Both the position numbers and the translations under genes were made by a program. Source: Limisoma sp963601185 (GTDB taxonomy: Bacteria > Bacteroidota > Bacteroidia > Bacteroidales > Muribaculaceae). From it: a DNA stretch of 64,000 bases. A model generated the notes under the pieces. The model did not search any database and had not been told where the DNA came from. It saw nothing but the letters and a program-made list of their open reading frames with translations. Of this stretch, positions 59,110 through 64,000 are shown in pieces. How positions within the stretch are numbered: the first letter of the stretch is position 1; the number at the start of each line of letters is the position of its first letter. Location of the stretch: the NCBI GenBank assembly GCA_963601185.1, contig CAVCEE010000002.1:112778-176777 (forward strand). Direction: 5' to 3'.

Positions 59110-60921
59110 ATGAAGCATCTAAAGAGAATAACAGCACTATTGTTACTGGCAGTGCTCGCCACCGCCGAAGGGTTTGCCGTAACCTTCCGGGCATCGGTCA
59201 ACGAGCCGGCCATCGTGGGCGAACGGTTTACCGTAACATTCTCACTCGAGAATGCAGCGCAGACACCGTCAGCCAACCCTGCCATACCGAGCATTCCCAA
59301 CTGTAAACTGATTTTCGGTCCAGGCATAAGCCAAAGCAGTTCGTACCAGAATATCAACGGCAAGGAGTCATCGAGTTCGTCAATCGGCTATACCTACACC
59401 TACAAGGCTGAGAAAGCCGGAACAATAACCATCGGCAGCGCAAAAATCGTTGTGGGCGGCAAGACTATGACGACAAAGCCCATTTCGCTCACCATCCTTC
59501 CGGCAGACAAGTCGGCATCAAGCGGAAACCGCAACTCGGTACAGGCTTACGACATCGACACCCAGACCGTCGACAAACCAATCGGCAAGAACGACGTGTT
59601 TGTGCGCATCCTCTTCTCCAAGCCAACTGTCTATGAACAGGAAGGTGTGCTTTGCACCATCAAACTCTACACGAAATATCAGGTTTCAAAGTTCATAACC
59701 ACCGTGCAACCAGCCTACAACGGATTTATGGCGGAGGAAGTGCCGGTGACACTGCAAGGCAAGTTTGAAACCGTCGGCGGAGATAACTACTACAGTTATG
59801 TGATCAAGCAGTCGGTGCTCTTTCCTCAGCAAACTGGCAAACTGAACATCGCTTCCGGCAGTTACGACCTCACGGTGATGCAGTTTGAAACGATAAACAC
59901 GACGTTCGGACGCATGCGGTCGCCTGTTGAAAAGACCATCAAGGTGCAGTCAAACACGGCATCACTCAACGTCCTGCCGTTGCCGTCGCCGCGTCCAGCC
60001 GACTTCAGCGGAGCAGTGGGTCGCTTCAACGTGAGCCGCTCGCTCACCGGCAAGAAGATGCGCACCAACGAGGCTTCGACCATCAAAATGGTGATTTCCG
60101 GACAAGGCAACCTCAAAAGCCTGAATGCGCCCAAGTTCGGCTTCCCGTCGCAGTTCGAACTCTACGACCCGCAAACGGCAGTGACAGCCTCTCCGTCGGG
60201 GGCTTCGCTCTCCGGCAAGGTTGTTGTGGACTACACGTTTGTGCCGCAGGCTGTAGGTAAATTTTCGATCGGCGGAACAACATTCACCTACTTCGACCTC
60301 GATAGCCATCAGTACAAGACAATCAAGGTTGACGGCTTCGATGCAGACGTGGCGAAAGGCTCGTCGTCGAATGCGGTAAAATACAACGATGCCGTAATGA
60401 AGGACATTCTCCCGATGGAAACCGGAGACCTCAACCTCACCAAGGACAACAGCAACATCTTCGGCAGTTGGGCTACAATAGCCTACTACATCGTCCTTGC
60501 CATCGCATTTGCCGTGATACTCATCATCTACCGCAAGAAAGTGAAGGAGCGTGCCAACGTGTCGCTTATGAAGCGCAAGGTTGCCAACAAGGTCGCCAAT
60601 CGCCGCCTGAAACGCGCCAAGAAGTTTATGCAGAAGAACCAGAAGGATGCGTTCTACGAGGAGATGCTCGCTGCTCTCTGGGGCTACTATAGCGACAAGT
60701 TGATCATTCCGGTGTCGGAACTCAACCGCGACAATATCACCAAGGAACTCGAGAACTACGGACTGGCGGACGATGCTATCGGCAGAATCATCAACATCCT
60801 CGACGAGTGCGAATTTTCGCGCTATGCCCAGTCGGCTGAAAGTGCAGTGCCGATGCACGACATCTTCCAAATGGCCTGCGACTCTATCGCAGAAGTTGAA
60901 AACACTAAAAAGAGACAGTAA
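59110..60921 (+). CDS. batD: BatD, exported membrane protein
   Basis: The 603-aa protein has a signal peptide (about 1-23), a series of BatD-type beta-rich domains (ASVNEPAIVGERFTVTFSLE, SYQNINGKESSSSSIGYTYT, VRILFSKPTVYEQEGVLCTI) and one transmembrane helix near 455-478 followed by a basic cytoplasmic tail. It is anchored in the inner membrane with most of the chain in the periplasm. It overlaps batE by one base. Confidence 0.9.
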   Translation: MKHLKRITALLLLAVLATAEGFAVTFRASVNEPAIVGERFTVTFSLENAAQTPSANPAIPSIPNCKLIFGPGISQSSSYQNINGKESSSSSIGYTYTYKAEKAGTITIGSAKIVVGGKTMTTKPISLTILPADKSASSGNRNSVQAYDIDTQTVDKPIGKNDVFVRILFSKPTVYEQEGVLCTIKLYTKYQVSKFITTVQPAYNGFMAEEVPVTLQGKFETVGGDNYYSYVIKQSVLFPQQTGKLNIASGSYDLTVMQFETINTTFGRMRSPVEKTIKVQSNTASLNVLPLPSPRPADFSGAVGRFNVSRSLTGKKMRTNEASTIKMVISGQGNLKSLNAPKFGFPSQFELYDPQTAVTASPSGASLSGKVVVDYTFVPQAVGKFSIGGTTFTYFDLDSHQYKTIKVDGFDADVAKGSSSNAVKYNDAVMKDILPMETGDLNLTKDNSNIFGSWATIAYYIVLAIAFAVILIIYRKKVKERANVSLMKRKVANKVANRRLKRAKKFMQKNQKDAFYEEMLAALWGYYSDKLIIPVSELNRDNITKELENYGLADDAIGRIINILDECEFSRYAQSAESAVPMHDIFQMACDSIAEVENTKKRQ

Positions 60922-61697
60922 TGAAACGTTATATAATCATTCTTGCATCAATTCTGATTGCAACGCTGACAGCCGGAGCGGAAAACATCCAGCAGAAGGC
61001 TCTCTACGATTTCAACAACAAGAACTACCCTGCCGCCATCGACGATTTCAAGCAAATGGAGAAACAGTCGGGCGTGTCGCCGGAATTCTACTTCAACCTC
61101 GGCAACGTCTACTACAAGAGCGGCAAAAAAGGCAAGGCCATACTCAACTATGAGCGTGCTCTCCGCCTCAATCCTCGCTACGAAAAGGCACAGGCCAACC
61201 TCGACTTTGTGAATGCAAAGATTATCGACCGCCAGGAGGCGGACGAGAACATCCTCTCTGTGGGCATCCGCAACGTCCAGGACGGACTTTCACCATCGGC
61301 GTGGACAATCGTTGCAATGATTGCCTTCGCGCTCTTCCTCGCCGGTATATTGACCTACGCCTTCGCCTCGTCAATCGCCTTGCGCAAGACCGGCTTTTTC
61401 GGGGGTATCGGTATGCTTGTAGTCTGCATAGTTGCCAACGTGTTTGCTTCGTGCGCCAGCAACGCTCAGGAGTGCCACGACTATGCCATCGTAATGAACG
61501 ACTCCACGCAGTTGAGCACCGTGTCGCGTGAGCCAATGAAGACCGACGAGATGGCGTTTATGCTCCACGAGGGCGCAAAGGTAAAGAAAGAGGACTCTAT
61601 CCGCGTTGACGGCAACGCCAAGGATGTGTGGTACAAAATCCTGACGCAGGACAACCGCGAGGCTTGGGTCAAAGCCACAGCCATTGAAGAAATCTGA
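60921..61697 (+). CDS. batE: BatE, TPR and SH3-like membrane protein
   Basis: The 258-aa protein has a signal peptide, TPR repeats (FYFNLGNVYYKSGKKGKAIL, NYERALRLNPRYEKAQANLD), two transmembrane segments (about 130-150 and 160-180) and a C-terminal SH3-like domain (EGAKVKKEDSIR, WYKILTQDNREAWVKATAIE). It is the last Bat gene, followed by a strong terminator. Confidence 0.88.
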   Translation: MKRYIIILASILIATLTAGAENIQQKALYDFNNKNYPAAIDDFKQMEKQSGVSPEFYFNLGNVYYKSGKKGKAILNYERALRLNPRYEKAQANLDFVNAKIIDRQEADENILSVGIRNVQDGLSPSAWTIVAMIAFALFLAGILTYAFASSIALRKTGFFGGIGMLVVCIVANVFASCASNAQECHDYAIVMNDSTQLSTVSREPMKTDEMAFMLHEGAKVKKEDSIRVDGNAKDVWYKILTQDNREAWVKATAIEEI

Positions 61698-61714
61698 CCG
61701 ACAGTACATAAAAA

Positions 61715-61752
61715 AATAAGGTGGCAACCGAATGGAGTTGCCACCTTATTTT
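61715..61752. terminator. Bidirectional terminator between bat operon and pfkA
   Basis: Perfect 15-bp stem (aaataaggtggcaac / gttgccaccttattt), 8-nt loop, with A-run before and T-run after, so it serves both convergent units. Confidence 0.9.
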
Positions 61753-61769
61753 TTTATTTGTCACGCCGA

Positions 61770-62744
61770 TTAGATTGAGAGTCGGCGGAGAGTGTCGAGA
61801 AGTTCGCGGTTGATTGGCTTGTCCTTCTTGATTGCCTTGGTGAACGGCACATAGACGATTTCGTCGTTTGCAATACCAATCATCACGTTGCGCTGGTCCT
61901 CAAGGAGAGCGTCGATAGCCGCAGCACCCATACGCGAAGCGAGGATACGGTCGTGGGCTGTAGGCGAACCACCACGCTGCAAGTGGCCGAGGATTGACAC
62001 GCGCACCTCATATTGAGGATACTCGTTTTTCACGCGCTCTGCCAACGCCATTGCGCCGCCAGTGACAGGACTCTCTGCAACCAACACGATTGAGGAGTTC
62101 TTGCTCTTGCGGAAGCCGTTGTTGATGAGTTCTTCCAACTGGTCAACCTCTGTAGAGATTTCCGGGATGATGGCAGCCTCTGCACCTGCGGCGATTGCAC
62201 CATTGAGGGCAAGGAAGCCAGCATCGCGTCCCATCACCTCGATGAAGAACAGTCGCTCGTGGGATGTTGCCGTGTCGCGGATTTTGTCCACACACTGCAT
62301 AATGGTGTTGAGGGCTGTGTCGTAACCGATGGTGGTGTCAGTGCCGAAGAGGTCGTTGTCGATTGTGCCGGGGAGGCCAACAACCGGGATGTTATATTCT
62401 GTTGCAAAGATTCTGGCACCAGTGAGCGAGCCGTCGCCGCCGATAACGACAAGGGCGTCGATTCCGGCCTTTGTCATATTCTCGTAGGCGAGTTTACGTC
62501 CTTCCTCTGTGCGGAATTCTGCGCAACGTGCAGTTTTGAGGATCGTACCACCCACTTGGATGATGTTTGACACATTCTGTGTGTGGAACTCTACGATTTC
62601 ATTGGTGACCAAACCGCGGTAACCGCGATAGATACCTTTTACCGCTATTCCGTTGAAAATGGCAGAGCGGGTTACGGCGCGGATTGCCGCGTTCATTCCA
62701 GGTGCGTCACCTCCTGATGTTAGAATACCGATACATTTTGGCAT
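61770..62744 (-). CDS. pfkA: 6-phosphofructokinase (ATP-dependent)
   Basis: PfkA phosphorylates fructose 6-phosphate. The 324-aa protein shows TSGGDAPGMNAAIRAVTR (9-26), GGDGSLTGA (GGDGS marks the ATP-type, PPi-types have GGDD), GTIDNDLFGTDTTIGYDTA with catalytic Asp and EVMGRDAGFLAL. Its length is that of bacterial PfkA. It is a single gene with a consensus promoter. Confidence 0.96.
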   Translation of the reverse strand: MPKCIGILTSGGDAPGMNAAIRAVTRSAIFNGIAVKGIYRGYRGLVTNEIVEFHTQNVSNIIQVGGTILKTARCAEFRTEEGRKLAYENMTKAGIDALVVIGGDGSLTGARIFATEYNIPVVGLPGTIDNDLFGTDTTIGYDTALNTIMQCVDKIRDTATSHERLFFIEVMGRDAGFLALNGAIAAGAEAAIIPEISTEVDQLEELINNGFRKSKNSSIVLVAESPVTGGAMALAERVKNEYPQYEVRVSILGHLQRGGSPTAHDRILASRMGAAAIDALLEDQRNVMIGIANDEIVYVPFTKAIKKDKPINRELLDTLRRLSI

Positions 62745-62798
62745 AGTTCTAATATTTAAGTGATATAGGCTTATATTCCTTTTTTGAATTACCTACTG

Positions 62799-62829
62799 CA
62801 AAGGTAACCTTATTTCTCACGCTGACAAA
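62799..62829 (-). promoter_or_regulatory. Promoter of pfkA
   Basis: On the minus strand TTTG (62826-62829), 19 bp, TACCTTTG (62799-62806): a perfect consensus; start site near 62792. Confidence 0.75.
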
Positions 62830-62908
62830 TTCTGTTAGGATAAAAAATCGTAACAGAGCCTCTCCTAAAGTTCGCTAAAACTGTCACCAAAAACCGTCTA
62901 CTCAGTGG

Positions 62909-63736
62909 TCAAAACCGCTCCGCATTCGCTTTCAGCACGGCTACTGCCGCTTCACGTAGGTCAGGCATATCGAGGACGTATGGACGTGTGTAGGCTGGAT
63001 GGAAAATGCCCAGACGGCATCCTGCAATCCTCAACCCGTAGTTTTTCTCAAGTATATGGCGGTAGATGCTCACCTGTAGTGCGTAGTGGCAATAAGTGGT
63101 GTCGGGAATATCGGATATAGGGTCGAAGGCATATTTGCCGTAAGGACTGACTACAATGGGCTCTCCTGCCGCATCGAGTATCTTGTTACTCCGTTTCCAG
63201 TCGTAAATCGTAAACACGCCGTCGGTACAGTCAAGAAAGTCGAGTGTTCCAGCCACCTTGTAGTCCTCATCGAAGATTGCCCACTCCGTGCGGTAGGGTT
63301 TCAGTTGGTGCGTTGCCAGAAACTGGCTGAACAGCCCGGCAGTGTCGTTGTCGGGCATCGTGCGGTTAAGATAGTACCGTTCAATGCCGGCGTGCATCGC
63401 AGTGCCCAGCGCTGCCGCCTCATCGCCCTTGCGACGCCACATAGCCTTCACCTCCTCCGGCGACATACGCAACGACGGTGCTTTGCGCACCGCCCAGTAG
63501 TCGGCATCAAACTTTTCAAAATTGTCCGCCACAACGGTTGTGACCGAACGCAACTCACGGCCGCCAACGGTGTAAGTGTGACTGTCGGCGTCAAACGATA
63601 TTCTTGAATCGCGCTCATGGCGATATGCAGAATTAAAATCCATAAAATCTGTTAGCAATTTGGTTGCCGCAACAGCACACGGAAGCATTGCGGCGGATAC
63701 AAATAAAAAAAGGAGACGAAACCGATTCGATTTCAT
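62909..63736 (-). CDS. PD-(D/E)XK nuclease-superfamily protein
   Basis: The 275-aa protein shows the RecB/Cas4-like pattern: SFDADSHTYTVGGRELRSVT, AALGTAMHAGIERY (His/Glu motif, about 100-113), AGTLDFLDCTDGVFTIYDWKR with the D and D-x-K pair (about 157-177) and YALQVSIYRHILE (Q..Y motif). The first 31 residues look like a signal peptide (LLFLFVSAAMLPCAVA), odd for a nuclease; an internal ATG at 63643 (MDFNSAYRHERDS) would give a cytosolic 244-aa form. It starts 16 nt after a tRNA-Glu gene. Confidence 0.7.
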   Translation of the reverse strand: MKSNRFRLLFLFVSAAMLPCAVAATKLLTDFMDFNSAYRHERDSRISFDADSHTYTVGGRELRSVTTVVADNFEKFDADYWAVRKAPSLRMSPEEVKAMWRRKGDEAAALGTAMHAGIERYYLNRTMPDNDTAGLFSQFLATHQLKPYRTEWAIFDEDYKVAGTLDFLDCTDGVFTIYDWKRSNKILDAAGEPIVVSPYGKYAFDPISDIPDTTYCHYALQVSIYRHILEKNYGLRIAGCRLGIFHPAYTRPYVLDMPDLREAAVAVLKANAERF

Positions 63737-63752
63737 CTCCTATTCATTTTAG

Positions 63753-63824
63753 TAGCGCCTACGGGAATCGAACCCGTGTTTCAGGCGTGAGAGGCCCGCG
63801 TCCTAACCGCTAGACGAAAGCGCC
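63753..63824 (-). tRNA. tRNA-Glu (anticodon CTC)
   Basis: The minus strand folds as a tRNA: acceptor GGCGCTT, D-arm GTCTAG...GGAC, anticodon loop CTCTCAC with CTC (codon GAG), T-loop GTTCGATTC. The CCA end is not encoded. The first acceptor pair is G-U. Confidence 0.92.
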
Positions 63825-63837
63825 TTCCAAAAAGAAG

Positions 63838-63921
63838 TGTCCGGAATGAGACTCGAACTCACACGAGCTAATGCCCACTACCCCCTCAAAGTAGCGCGTC
63901 TACCAATTCCGCCATCCGGAC
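63838..63921 (-). tRNA. tRNA-Leu (anticodon GAG)
   Basis: An 84-nt class II tRNA on the minus strand: acceptor GTCCGGA/TCCGGAC, anticodon stem-loop CTACT-TTGAGGG-GGTAG with GAG (codon CUC/CUU), a long variable arm (TGGGCATTAGCTCG) and T-loop GTTCGAGTC. Confidence 0.94.
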
Positions 63922-63927
63922 AAGGTG

Positions 63928-64000
<73 letters not shown>

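Overview
The window is a piece of a Bacteroidales chromosome. Support comes from the many Bacteroidetes-type promoters (TTTG, 19-21 bp, TAnnTTTG), a complete Bat aerotolerance operon, the BT_3928-like DoxX protein, DUF1599 and DUF3127 proteins, and a thi operon under a TPP riboswitch. A Muribaculaceae-like gut commensal is my best guess for the family, but nothing here fixes the genus.

Region 1 (1 to about 13.5 kb) is AT-rich and is the early/regulatory arm of a prophage that continues past the left edge. A rightward XRE regulator (12910) faces a leftward gene train across a switch region holding a consensus leftward promoter and several TTTG..CAAA palindromes. The train first carries recombination and replication genes: ERF annealing protein, PD-(D/E)XK nuclease, DUF3127/SSB-like protein, NinB-like protein, DEAD/DEAH helicase, VRR-NUC nuclease, two winged-helix replication proteins and a DnaC-like loader. 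A second promoter at 6306-6336 then leads into a PRTRC cassette (DpnD/PcfM-like, PRTRC-E, PRTRC-C, a large unknown protein, PRTRC-B, ThiF-type E1). In published family descriptions PRTRC-C is ubiquitin-like, PRTRC-B is E2-like and the ThiF protein is E1-like, so this looks like a phage-borne ubiquitin-like conjugation module. No JAB/MPN protease and no ParB/ParM gene is seen. Two micro membrane proteins, a tandem XRE protein and a truncated terminase small subunit lie at the left edge. Repeats built on the octamer ATGCAAAT recur in the gaps, and a promoter plus hairpin pair at 1016-1166 could encode a small RNA.

Region 2 (13.7-19.8 kb) is the leftward thiamine operon thiD-thiS-tenI-like-thiE-thiG-thiC-thiH behind a TPP riboswitch; thiF is not in it. 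Divergent to it run a nitroreductase and a DUF2520/kdsC/maf unit (19.8-22.2 kb).

Region 3 (22.2-32.3 kb) holds two leftward operons: pcrA-nspC-manA-ATP-grasp, with translationally coupled junctions, and glpACB, which faces a DeoR/GlpR-type regulator.

Region 4 (33.5-42.7 kb) holds a five-gene leftward unit (polyferredoxin, Fe-S aldo/keto reductase, DUF1893, ECF S component, TonB receptor) that looks like an uncharacterised uptake and reduction module. It is followed by the pyrB-pyrI-flavin reductase-glyA unit, which has a PyrL-like attenuator.

Region 5 (43-53.3 kb) is mixed housekeeping: engB, DUF1599, DoxX, tpiA, SPOR protein, folE, a DUF3127 protein with an SSB-like C-terminal tip, hemW, a divergent EF-G paralogue, an HSDR_N-type nuclease-fold protein and holA. 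Region 6 (53.4-61.7 kb) is the moxR-DUF58-batA/B/C/D/E operon. The window ends with pfkA, a PD-(D/E)XK protein and leftward tRNA-Gly, tRNA-Leu and tRNA-Glu genes.
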